A stretch of DNA of 64,000 bases, from positions 2,232,001-2,296,000 of the forward strand of contig OZ241368.1 of assembly GCA_965200525.1 (NCBI GenBank), read 5' to 3'. This stretch comes from JANNPJ01 sp965200525 (GTDB lineage Bacteria; Actinomycetota; Actinomycetes; Actinomycetales; Kineosporiaceae). Position numbers and translations under genes: made by a program. A model generated the notes under the pieces. The model did not search any database and had not been told where the DNA came from. It saw only the letters and a list, made by a program, of their open reading frames with translations. This document shows positions 7,853 through 14,952 of the stretch, one piece after another. How positions within the stretch are numbered: position 1 is the first letter of the stretch; every line of letters starts with the position of its first letter.

Positions 7853-9364
7853 TCAAGCCCTTGGCTCGGCCGTGTTGCTGGTCCAGCCCAGAGTCAGCTC
7901 GACGGCGTGTCGCCAGTTGTTGTATTCGGCTTCCCGACGCCCGGCGTCCATGTCCGGCAGCCATTCGGCGGCCCGGTGCCAGTTGCGGCGCAAACCCTCC
8001 AGATCGGACCAGTAGCCGACCGCCAGCCCGGCGGCGTACCCGGCGCCGAGGGCCACGGTCTCGGCCACCATCGGCCGGACCACCGGCACGTCGAGCACGT
8101 CGGCGACGAACTGCATGAGCAGGTTGTCCGAGGTCATCCCGCCGTCCACCTTGAGTGCCCGCAGGGCCAGCGAGGAGTCGGCGTTCATCGCGTCGAGCAC
8201 CTCCCGGGTCTGCCAGGCGGTCGCCTCGAGCACCGCCCGAGCCAGGTGGCCCTTGGTGATGTAGCTGGTCAGCCCGGCGATGATGCCGCGCGCCTCGGGC
8301 CGCCAGCGGGGCGCGAACAGGCCGTAGAAGGCGGGCACGATGTAGCAGCCGCCGTTGTCGTCCACGGTCCGGGCCAGGGTCTCGATCTCGGCCGCGGTCT
8401 TGATCAGGCCCAGGCCGTCGCGGAACCACTGCACCAGCGAGCCGGTGATCGCGATCGAGCCCTCCAGCGCGTACACCGCCGGCTCGCCGGTGAGCTGGTA
8501 GGCGACCGTGGTCAGCAGCCCGTGGGTGGACTTGACCAGCTCGTGGCCGGTGTTCAGGAGCAGGAAGCTGCCGGTGCCGTAGGTGCACTTGGCCTCGCCG
8601 GCGGCGAAGCAGGTCTGGCCGAACAGCGCGGCTTGCTGGTCGCCGAGCGCGGCCGCGATCGGGACGCCGGCCAGTGGCCCCCGGCCCAGCCCGTAACTGC
8701 CCATCGAGGGCCCGATCTCGGGCAGGATCGCCTCGGGGATGTCGAAGAAGCGGAGCAGGTGCGGGTCCCAGGTGAGGGTGTGAATATTCATCAGCTGGGT
8801 GCGGCTGGCGTTGGTCACCTCGGTGACGTGCCGGCCTCCGGCCAGGTTCCAGATCAGCCAGGTCTCCATGGTGCCGAACAGCACCTCGCCCCGCTCGGCC
8901 CGCTCCCGCAGGCCCGGGGTCTCGTCCAGGATCCAGCGCAGGCGGGGGGCGCTGAAGTAGGAGGCCAGGGGCAGGCCGCTGCGGGCGGCGATCTCGGCCG
9001 CCAGCGGGTGCTGGTTGAAGGTGTCGACCAGGTGGTCGGTGCGGGTGTCCTGCCAGACGATGGCCGGCCCCACCGGCCGGCCGGTGGCCCGTTCCCAGAC
9101 CACCACGGTCTCGCGCTGGTTGGCGATCCCGACGCCGGCGATGTCGGCGGCCGTGGCCCCGGCGTCACCGAGCACCCGGGCCACCACCCGGCCGACGTTG
9201 CGCCAGATCTCGGCCGCGTCGTGCTCGACCCACCCCGGCCGGGGGTAGTACTGGTGGTGCTCCAGTTGGGCCACCGAGACGAGCTGGCCGGCGTGGTCGA
9301 ACAGGATGGCCCGGGTCGACGTCGTCCCCTGGTCGATCGCCATCACGAAACGCGGCGGGGCCAT
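7853..9364 (-). CDS. glpK: glycerol kinase (first copy)
   Basis: A 503-residue FGGY-family kinase converting glycerol to glycerol-3-phosphate in the cytoplasm. The N-terminal phosphate loop DQGTTSTRAILFDH is diagnostic, and substrate-site segments NQRET, WQDTRT and GDQQAALFGQ are present in order. Length is standard. It lies 4 bases downstream of the iclR-type regulator gene and on the same strand, so they form an operon. A second, diverged glycerol kinase is in the facing glpFKXD operon 3 kb away. The two copies may serve different expression conditions. Confidence 0.95.
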   Translation of the reverse strand: MAPPRFVMAIDQGTTSTRAILFDHAGQLVSVAQLEHHQYYPRPGWVEHDAAEIWRNVGRVVARVLGDAGATAADIAGVGIANQRETVVVWERATGRPVGPAIVWQDTRTDHLVDTFNQHPLAAEIAARSGLPLASYFSAPRLRWILDETPGLRERAERGEVLFGTMETWLIWNLAGGRHVTEVTNASRTQLMNIHTLTWDPHLLRFFDIPEAILPEIGPSMGSYGLGRGPLAGVPIAAALGDQQAALFGQTCFAAGEAKCTYGTGSFLLLNTGHELVKSTHGLLTTVAYQLTGEPAVYALEGSIAITGSLVQWFRDGLGLIKTAAEIETLARTVDDNGGCYIVPAFYGLFAPRWRPEARGIIAGLTSYITKGHLARAVLEATAWQTREVLDAMNADSSLALRALKVDGGMTSDNLLMQFVADVLDVPVVRPMVAETVALGAGYAAGLAVGYWSDLEGLRRNWHRAAEWLPDMDAGRREAEYNNWRHAVELTLGWTSNTAEPRA

Positions 9365-9368
9365 CGGA

Positions 9369-10145
9369 TCACTCCCCCGACCGGGTGGCCTTGAGCTCGC
9401 GGCCGACGTGCCGCGCGCAGTCCTGAACCAGGGCCACCAGCCGGGGCCGGGCCGTGCCGCTGGCGTCGCAGAGCCGGTCCAGGTCTCCGTGCACGGCCAC
9501 CGCCCCGACGGCCAGGCCTCCGGCCCCGAACACGGACGCCGCGATCGAGGCCTGCTCGGGCTGGTGCTCTCCGTACTCGAGGGCGTACCCGCGGGCCCGG
9601 GCCTGGATCAGCTCCTCGACCAGCCGGCCGCGCTCGGTGATCGTGCGGGCGGTGAACGGGGTGAGCGTGCCGTCGTCCGGCAGCAGGGTCAGCGTGGCCG
9701 GGCTGTGGGCCAGCATCGCCTTGCCCAGGGCGGTGGCGTGCACCGGCAGCACGGCCCCGACGTCGGCGTGCTGGGCCGAGTGGTCGGGCCGGAACACGTG
9801 GTGGACGACGCGGACCTCGATCCCGGTCAGGGTGGCCACCCGCACCACCTCACCGCTGCGGGCGGCCAGCGGGTCGGCCCAGTTCATGCTCCGGGCCCGC
9901 AGTTCATTGCCGTCCAGGTGGTCGCCGCTGAGCTCGCTCAGCCCGGCGCCGACCCGGTACCGGCCGGTGACCCGGTCCTGGTCGACGAAGCCGACGTCGG
10001 TGAGCGTGCGCAGCAGCCCGTGAGCTGTGCCTTTGGGCAGTTGCAGGGACGCCGCGATCTCGGCCAGCCGGAGCGGGCCGGGGCCGGTGGCGAGGATTCG
10101 CAGGATGGCGGCGGCGCGCTCGACGGACTGGATGGAACCAGGCAC
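9369..10145 (-). CDS. IclR-family regulator, likely GylR-like glycerol repressor
   Basis: A 258-residue protein with an N-terminal winged helix (residues ~3-62; QSVERAAAILRIL, then LPKGTAHGLLRTL as recognition helix) and a C-terminal effector-binding IclR domain with the ALGKAMLAH segment (about 134-142). In Streptomyces an IclR protein, GylR, represses the glycerol operon; this gene's position between glpK1 and glpFKXD suggests the same job. It starts at GTG 10145 with no clear ribosome binding site. An IS481-family element lies only 9 bases upstream, so the original promoter has been displaced and expression may now depend on transcription from the element. Confidence 0.88.
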   Translation of the reverse strand: MPGSIQSVERAAAILRILATGPGPLRLAEIAASLQLPKGTAHGLLRTLTDVGFVDQDRVTGRYRVGAGLSELSGDHLDGNELRARSMNWADPLAARSGEVVRVATLTGIEVRVVHHVFRPDHSAQHADVGAVLPVHATALGKAMLAHSPATLTLLPDDGTLTPFTARTITERGRLVEELIQARARGYALEYGEHQPEQASIAASVFGAGGLAVGAVAVHGDLDRLCDASGTARPRLVALVQDCARHVGRELKATRSGE

Positions 10146-10153
10146 GGGGTCAA

Positions 10154-10159
10154 CCTAGC
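10154..10159. repeat. IS481 target-site duplication, left copy (CCTAGC)
   Basis: CCTAGC lies immediately outside the left end of the element and recurs immediately outside the right end (11311-11316). The form NCTAGN is the known target preference of IS481. The CTA of this copy supplies the TAG stop codon of the transposase on the minus strand. Confidence 0.85.
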
Positions 10160-11192
10160 TGTTGCTGCTCATGACGTTGGTGACGCCGGCTCGTAGCCGC
10201 TGGGCTGGGGGCTGGTTCCCGGCAGCGGTGTGCGGGCGATGGTAGTTGTAGTGAACGTTCCAGGTTTGGACGGCTTCGGCCCTTTGGGATTCTGAGGTCC
10301 AGACCCGGGCGTAGAGGAACTCCTCGGACAGGATCCGGTTGTAGCGCTCGACCTTGCCGTTGTGGCGGGGCGTGAACGGGCGGATCCGCTGGTGCACGGA
10401 CACGCCGAGGCTGTTGAGGGCTCGGGTGAAGGTGGCGGCGCGGTAGCAGGAGCCGTTGTCGGTGACGACGCGGGTGATCCTGGTGATGGCGTGGGCAGCG
10501 AAGAAAGCCCGGGCTCGGGCCATGAAACCAATTGCTGTGATGGCTTTCTCGTCGGGCAGGTGTTCGGTGTAGGCCAGGCGGGAGTAGCCGTCGACGGCGC
10601 TGTGGAGGAACACATACCCGGTCCTGACGGCCTTGTTCGTGGAGCGGGTGTGCGCGCGTTGGCGGGCCCGGCGAGAGGCCCGGTGCTCATCGGATCCACG
10701 CCCGTGGGCGCGCCACCCACCGCCGTCGGGGATGCGCCCGACCTTCTTCACATCGACGTGGATCATGTGCCCGGGATACCGGGCGATGATCTTCCTCGCC
10801 GGTTGGCGGTTGGAGGCACCGCAGGGGTCGAGGTCCCGCAGGCGGTTGATGCCCAGGCGCACCAGCCACCGCCCGACCGTGCTCTGGCTGATCTGCTCGC
10901 CTTGGCGGTGCAACTCGGTGGTGATGGCCCGGGCGGAGAACTTGTGCTCACGCCGTAGCCGTTCGATCTCGGCGACGACCTGCGGGGATGTCCGGCCCGG
11001 GCAGGCTGTCGGGGCACTGGAGCTGTCCTCCAGGCCGGCCTCACCCCAGCGCTGGTAGCGGTTGACCCACTTGGACAGGCATTGGCGGCTGATGCCGGCC
11101 TCGGCGGCGACGTGGGCGATCGGACGGGTCTGGCAGCGGTCGATCAACCGCAGCCGCCCGGCAGGGGTCAGCGGAGCATTACGGTGGGACAT
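10155..11192 (-). CDS. IS481-family DDE transposase
   Basis: A 345-residue transposase. It has N-terminal helix-turn-helix domains (about 1-110; GISRQCLSKWVNRYQRWGE) and a retroviral-integrase-like catalytic domain. The DDE residues are visible as HVDVKKVGRI (first Asp, about 145), VVTDNGS (second Asp, about 244) and HNGKVERYNRILSEE (Glu, about 281). The reading frame is complete. Its TAG stop is formed by the flanking target duplication, so the last codons AGC-AAC-AGC lie in the terminal inverted repeat. The start is ATG 11192, directly beside a strong inverted repeat that would fold the 5' end of any read-through mRNA. Confidence 0.95.
   Translation of the reverse strand: MSHRNAPLTPAGRLRLIDRCQTRPIAHVAAEAGISRQCLSKWVNRYQRWGEAGLEDSSSAPTACPGRTSPQVVAEIERLRREHKFSARAITTELHRQGEQISQSTVGRWLVRLGINRLRDLDPCGASNRQPARKIIARYPGHMIHVDVKKVGRIPDGGGWRAHGRGSDEHRASRRARQRAHTRSTNKAVRTGYVFLHSAVDGYSRLAYTEHLPDEKAITAIGFMARARAFFAAHAITRITRVVTDNGSCYRAATFTRALNSLGVSVHQRIRPFTPRHNGKVERYNRILSEEFLYARVWTSESQRAEAVQTWNVHYNYHRPHTAAGNQPPAQRLRAGVTNVMSSNS
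10160..10190 (+). repeat. IS481 terminal inverted repeat, left
   Basis: Starts TGTTG, has four variable bases, then TCATGACGTTGGTGACG identical to the right end, then a G/C-rich run with one mismatch. The repeat overlaps the last codons of the transposase. Confidence 0.85.
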
Positions 11193-11258
11193 GACGGGTT
11201 CCCTGGGGTCTTGACGATGTGTGTTTGGCGATTCACATCCTCTGCCAGGGGACCCGTC
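11193..11258. promoter_or_regulatory. inverted repeat at the transposase start
   Basis: Arms 11193-11206 and 11245-11258 pair over 14 bases with one mismatch (GACGGGTTCCCTGG and its near-complement). The inner arm abuts the transposase ATG, so a transcript entering from outside would fold across the initiation region. Such structures protect IS10 and IS50 from read-through expression; the same role here is inferred. Confidence 0.5.
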
Positions 11259-11279
11259 CCCAGTTCAGCGGCCTACAGG

Positions 11280-11310
11280 CCCGCCGTCACCAACGTCATG
11301 ACCCACAACA
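11280..11310 (-). repeat. IS481 terminal inverted repeat, right
   Basis: The reverse complement begins TGTTG, differs from the left end at the next four bases, then shares the 17-base TCATGACGTTGGTGACG core. The gap between the repeat and the transposase start holds the inverted repeat described separately. Confidence 0.85.
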
Positions 11311-11316
11311 CCTAGC
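11311..11316. repeat. IS481 target-site duplication, right copy (CCTAGC)
   Basis: Second copy of CCTAGC directly outside the CAACA right end. Removing the element and one copy rejoins the iclR leader to the glpF leader as a ~160-bp divergent promoter region. Confidence 0.85.
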
Positions 11317-11343
11317 CCGGTATCAGCTCGGTCGAGCAAATAC

Positions 11344-11354
11344 CGAAACGTTCG
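11344..11354. promoter_or_regulatory. possible IclR-type operator before glpF
   Basis: CGAA-ACG-TTCG, a small inverted repeat about 100 bases upstream of the glpF start. A similar half (CCGAAACGG) recurs near 11382. This is where a GylR-like repressor would be expected to bind, but the motif is short and could be chance. Confidence 0.25.
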
Positions 11355-11452
11355 ACAATGCCGACGACCGGGGGTGGGCACTTCCCGAAACGGTGCCTAG
11401 CGTGCAAGAGCGGGTAACAAGAGCGCAACATTCATGGATCAAAGGTGAAGCC

Positions 11453-12343
11453 ATGGCCCAGACAGCCACAGACGGCAAAGTGCCCAATTCCGACCGTCCG
11501 ACGGACGCTACCGACGGTCGAACAGCGAGCAGCAAGGAACTTCCCTCATCCTGGCTCCGCTCCCCGACCCTGGCCGGCGAGCTGGCGGCCGAGTTCTTCG
11601 GCACGTTCATCCTCATCCTGTTCGGCGTCGGTGTGGTGGCCCAGGTGGTCGCCGGGGGCACCGGCGACCACGACAGCATCGCCTGGGCCTGGGGTCTGGG
11701 CGTGATGCTCGGCATCTACGCCGCCGGCAAGATCAGCGGCGCCCACCTCAACCCGGCGGTCACGGTGGCGCTGGCCACCTTCAACGGCTTCCCCTGGCGC
11801 AAGGTGCTGCCCTACTCCCTGGCCCAGACGGCCGGCGCGTTCGTGGCCGCGATCCTGGTCCGGTGGAACTACACCGAGGTGATCGGCAAGGTCGACCCCG
11901 GCCACACGATCAAGACCCAGGGCATCTTCTCGACCCTGCCCGGCAACGGAACGCTGCCGGTCAGCGACATGGGCGCGCTGCGCGACCAGATCATCGGCAC
12001 CGCCATCCTGGTGTTCCTGATCTTCGCCATCACCGATGCCCGCAACAGCGCCCCGCTGGCCAACCTGACCCCGCTGATCGTCGGCCTGCTGATCGTCGCC
12101 ATCGGCATGGCCTGGGGCACGGACGCCGGTTACGCGATCAACCCGGCTCGTGACTTCGGGCCCCGGCTGGCCGCTTTCGTGACCGGCTATCACACCACCT
12201 GGCGAGACCAGTACGGCGATCTGTTCTTCTGGGTACCGATCGTCGGCCCGCTGATCGGTGGTCTGGTCGGCGGCGGCCTGTACAAGTACGGCCTGCAGCG
12301 ATTCTTGCCGCCGGCCGAGGAAGAGCCCGCCGTCACCGCCTGA
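11453..12343 (+). CDS. glpF: glycerol facilitator (aquaglyceroporin)
   Basis: A 296-residue MIP-family channel for passive glycerol uptake. A polar leader of ~40 residues precedes six membrane helices. Both pore NPA motifs are present: HLNPAVTVALATF (first) and AINPARDFGPRLA (second); the residues after the second NPA, in particular the Asp, favour glycerol over water. The start ATG 11453 has AAAGGTGAAG upstream; a longer open frame extends into the IS element but is not needed. It is the first gene of glpF-glpK-glpX-glpD. Confidence 0.94.
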   Translation: MAQTATDGKVPNSDRPTDATDGRTASSKELPSSWLRSPTLAGELAAEFFGTFILILFGVGVVAQVVAGGTGDHDSIAWAWGLGVMLGIYAAGKISGAHLNPAVTVALATFNGFPWRKVLPYSLAQTAGAFVAAILVRWNYTEVIGKVDPGHTIKTQGIFSTLPGNGTLPVSDMGALRDQIIGTAILVFLIFAITDARNSAPLANLTPLIVGLLIVAIGMAWGTDAGYAINPARDFGPRLAAFVTGYHTTWRDQYGDLFFWVPIVGPLIGGLVGGGLYKYGLQRFLPPAEEEPAVTA

Positions 12344-12377
12344 GAACGCCGACCCCCCAAGCAAAGGAGCTTCAGTC

Positions 12378-13892
12378 ATGGCAGATCTGGTAGGCGCGAT
12401 CGACCAGGGCACGACCAGCACGAGATTCATGCTCTTCGACCACGGCGGCAACGAGGTCGGCAAGCACCAGCTCGAGCACGAGCAGATCCTGCCCCAGGCG
12501 GGCTGGGTCGAGCACAGCCCGGTGGAGATCTGGGAGCGCACCCGTTCGGTGGTGCAGAGCACGCTCAACGGCCTCGGCCTGGCGGCGTCCGACCTGGCCG
12601 CCCTGGGCATCACCAACCAGCGCGAGACGGCGGTGGTCTGGAACAAGAAGACCGGCCGGCCGTACTACAACGCGATCGTCTGGCAGGACACCCGCACCGA
12701 CCGGATCGCCAGCGCCCTCGAGCGGGAGGGGAAGGGCGACGTGATCCGGCAGAAGGCCGGCCTGCCGCCGGCCACCTACTTCTCCGGCGGCAAGATCCAG
12801 TGGATCCTGGAGAACGTTCCGGGAGCGCGGGAGGACGCCGAGAAGGGCGACGCGATCTTCGGCAACACCGACAGCTGGCTGATGTGGAACCTCACCGGTG
12901 GCGTCAACGGCGGGATCCACATCACCGATCCGACCAACGCCAGCCGGACCATGCTGATGAACCTCGAGACCCTCGACTGGGACGACGAGCTGCTCGGCTT
13001 CTTCAACATCCCCCGGCAGATGCTGCCGGAGATCAAGCCGTCGTCCGACCCGAACAAGTACGGCGAGGTGGCCGACCCGCACGCCTTCGCCGGCATCCCG
13101 CTGACCGGCATCCTGGGCGACCAGCAGGCGGCCATGGCCGGGCAGGTCTGCTTCGCCCCGGGCGAGGCCAAGAACACCTACGGCACCGGCAACTTCCTCC
13201 TGCTGAACACCGGTGAGGAGCTGGTCCGCTCGAAGAACGGCCTGCTCACCACGGTCTGCTACCAGTTCGGCACCGACAAGCCGGTGTACGCGCTGGAAGG
13301 CTCGATCGCGGTCACCGGCTCGGCCGTGCAGTGGCTGCGCGACCAGCTCGGCATCATCTCCGGGGCCAGCGAGGTCGAGGGCCTGGCCGCCAGCGTCAAG
13401 GACAACGGCGGGATGTACTTCGTGCCGGCGTTCTCGGGCCTGTTCGCCCCGTACTGGCGCAGCGACGCCCGGGGCGCGATCGTCGGCCTGTCCCGGTACA
13501 ACACCAACGCCCACCTGGCCCGGGCCACGCTGGAATCGATCTGCTACCAGAGCCGGGACGTGTCCGAGGCGATGGAGGCCGACTCCAAGGTGCACGTCGA
13601 CGTCCTCAAGGTCGATGGTGGCGTCACCGCGAACGACCTGTGCATGCAGATGCAGGCCGACATCCTCGGGGTGCCGGTCAGCCGGCCGGTGGTCGCCGAG
13701 ACCACCGCGCTCGGGGCGGCCTACGCGGCCGGCCTGGCCGTCGGTTTCTGGAAGGACACCGACGAGCTGCGGGCGAACTGGAACGAGTCCAAGCAGTGGA
13801 CGCCGAACTGGAACGACGAGCAGCGCGCCGAGGGCTACGCCGGCTGGAAGAAGGCCGTCAACCGCACGCTGGACTGGGTCGACGTCGAATGA
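12378..13892 (+). CDS. glpK: glycerol kinase (second copy, in glpFKXD operon)
   Basis: A 504-residue FGGY kinase that traps incoming glycerol as glycerol-3-phosphate. It starts at ATG 12378 behind AAGGAG and lies 34 bases after glpF. The phosphate loop DQGTTSTRFMLFDH, NQRET, WQDTRTDR and GDQQAAMAGQ motifs are all intact. It is clearly homologous to, but diverged from, the copy at 7853-9364 (different loop inserts such as GGVNGGIHITDPTNAS). Its stop overlaps the glpX start by ATGA, indicating translational coupling. Confidence 0.96.
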   Translation: MADLVGAIDQGTTSTRFMLFDHGGNEVGKHQLEHEQILPQAGWVEHSPVEIWERTRSVVQSTLNGLGLAASDLAALGITNQRETAVVWNKKTGRPYYNAIVWQDTRTDRIASALEREGKGDVIRQKAGLPPATYFSGGKIQWILENVPGAREDAEKGDAIFGNTDSWLMWNLTGGVNGGIHITDPTNASRTMLMNLETLDWDDELLGFFNIPRQMLPEIKPSSDPNKYGEVADPHAFAGIPLTGILGDQQAAMAGQVCFAPGEAKNTYGTGNFLLLNTGEELVRSKNGLLTTVCYQFGTDKPVYALEGSIAVTGSAVQWLRDQLGIISGASEVEGLAASVKDNGGMYFVPAFSGLFAPYWRSDARGAIVGLSRYNTNAHLARATLESICYQSRDVSEAMEADSKVHVDVLKVDGGVTANDLCMQMQADILGVPVSRPVVAETTALGAAYAAGLAVGFWKDTDELRANWNESKQWTPNWNDEQRAEGYAGWKKAVNRTLDWVDVE

Positions 13893-14929
13893 CCTCCGAC
13901 GAAGGAACCGCCGGCCGGGTCACTGACCCGGCCGGCGGGCCGGGGTCGAGAATGGCCCTCGATCCCGACCGCAACCTGGCCCTGGAGCTGGTCCGGGCCA
14001 CTGAGGCGGCGGCCATCTCGTCGGCCCGCTTCGTCGGGCGCGGCGACAAGAACCGGGTGGACGGCGCGGCGGTGGACGCCATGCGCCCGGTCCTCGGCTC
14101 GGTCGGGATGCGCGGCGTGGTGGTCATCGGGGAGGGCGAGAAGGACGAGGCCCCGATGCTTTTCAACGGTGAGCAGGTCGGCAACGGGTCCGATCCGGAG
14201 GTCGACATCGCCGTCGATCCGGTCGACGGCACCACGGCCGCGGCCAAGGCCCTGCCCGACGCGGTCTCCGTGGTCGGGCTCTCCGAGCGCGGGACCATGT
14301 TCGACCCCGGTCCCTGCGTCTACATGCACAAGCTGGTGGTCCCGACGGCCGCTGCCGGCGTCGTCGACCCGCTGGCCCCGGCCGGCGACATCGCCACCGC
14401 CGTGGCCCGGGCGCTGGGCAAGCGGGTCGGCGACCTGACCGTCGCCGTCCTGGACCGGCCGCGGCACGTCGACCTGGTCGCCGAGTTGCGGCGAGCCGGG
14501 GTGTCGGTCAAGTTTCTGCTGGACGGCGACGTGGCCGGTGCGATCGCGGTCGAGCGGCACGGTTCGGGGGTCGACATGTTGATCGGGATCGGTGGCACCC
14601 CCGAGGCGGTGATCGCGGCCTGCGCGCTGCGCTGCGGCGGCGGGGCCATCTTCGGCCGGCTGTACCCGCGCAACGACGACGAGAAGCGGGCCGCGATCGA
14701 GTTCGGCCACGACCTCGACCGGGTGCTGACCACCACCGATCTGGTCTCCGGCGACAACGTGTTCTTCGCCGCGACCGGAGTCACCGACGGCGCGCTGCTG
14801 AAGGGCGTGCGGTTCCAGGCCGATACCGTCGTGACCCAATCCCTTTCGATGCGGTCCCGCTCGGGCGCCGTCCGCCTGATCGAGACCCGGCACGACCGCG
14901 AACGCTCGAATCTGATCAGCCCACACTGA
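13889..14929 (+). CDS. glpX: class II fructose-1,6-bisphosphatase
   Basis: A 346-residue GlpX-type phosphatase for gluconeogenesis, using lithium-sensitive metal-dependent catalysis. Family motifs visible are IGEGEKDEAPML, DIAVDPVDGTT and IGIGGTPEAV. The ATG at 13889 overlaps the glpK stop; an internal ATG at 13952 would remove 21 leader residues and starts at the conserved region, so the true start is open. Placing glpX in the glycerol operon, as in E. coli glpFKX, links glycerol use to hexose synthesis. Confidence 0.94.
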   Translation: MTSDEGTAGRVTDPAGGPGSRMALDPDRNLALELVRATEAAAISSARFVGRGDKNRVDGAAVDAMRPVLGSVGMRGVVVIGEGEKDEAPMLFNGEQVGNGSDPEVDIAVDPVDGTTAAAKALPDAVSVVGLSERGTMFDPGPCVYMHKLVVPTAAAGVVDPLAPAGDIATAVARALGKRVGDLTVAVLDRPRHVDLVAELRRAGVSVKFLLDGDVAGAIAVERHGSGVDMLIGIGGTPEAVIAACALRCGGGAIFGRLYPRNDDEKRAAIEFGHDLDRVLTTTDLVSGDNVFFAATGVTDGALLKGVRFQADTVVTQSLSMRSRSGAVRLIETRHDRERSNLISPH

Positions 14930-14952
14930 ATATCCCGAGGGAAGAGTCTGAC

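Larger units (their letters stand above)
10160..11310 (-). mobile_element. intact IS481-family insertion sequence, 1151 bp
   Basis: The element begins TGTTG at 10160 and ends CAACA at 11310, with ~31-bp terminal inverted repeats and a 6-bp CCTAGC duplication on both sides. It carries one full-length transposase gene. It is inserted between divergent iclR and glpF, 9 bases from the end of the iclR start region. Clean duplication and intact frame suggest a recent insertion. Confidence 0.93.
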
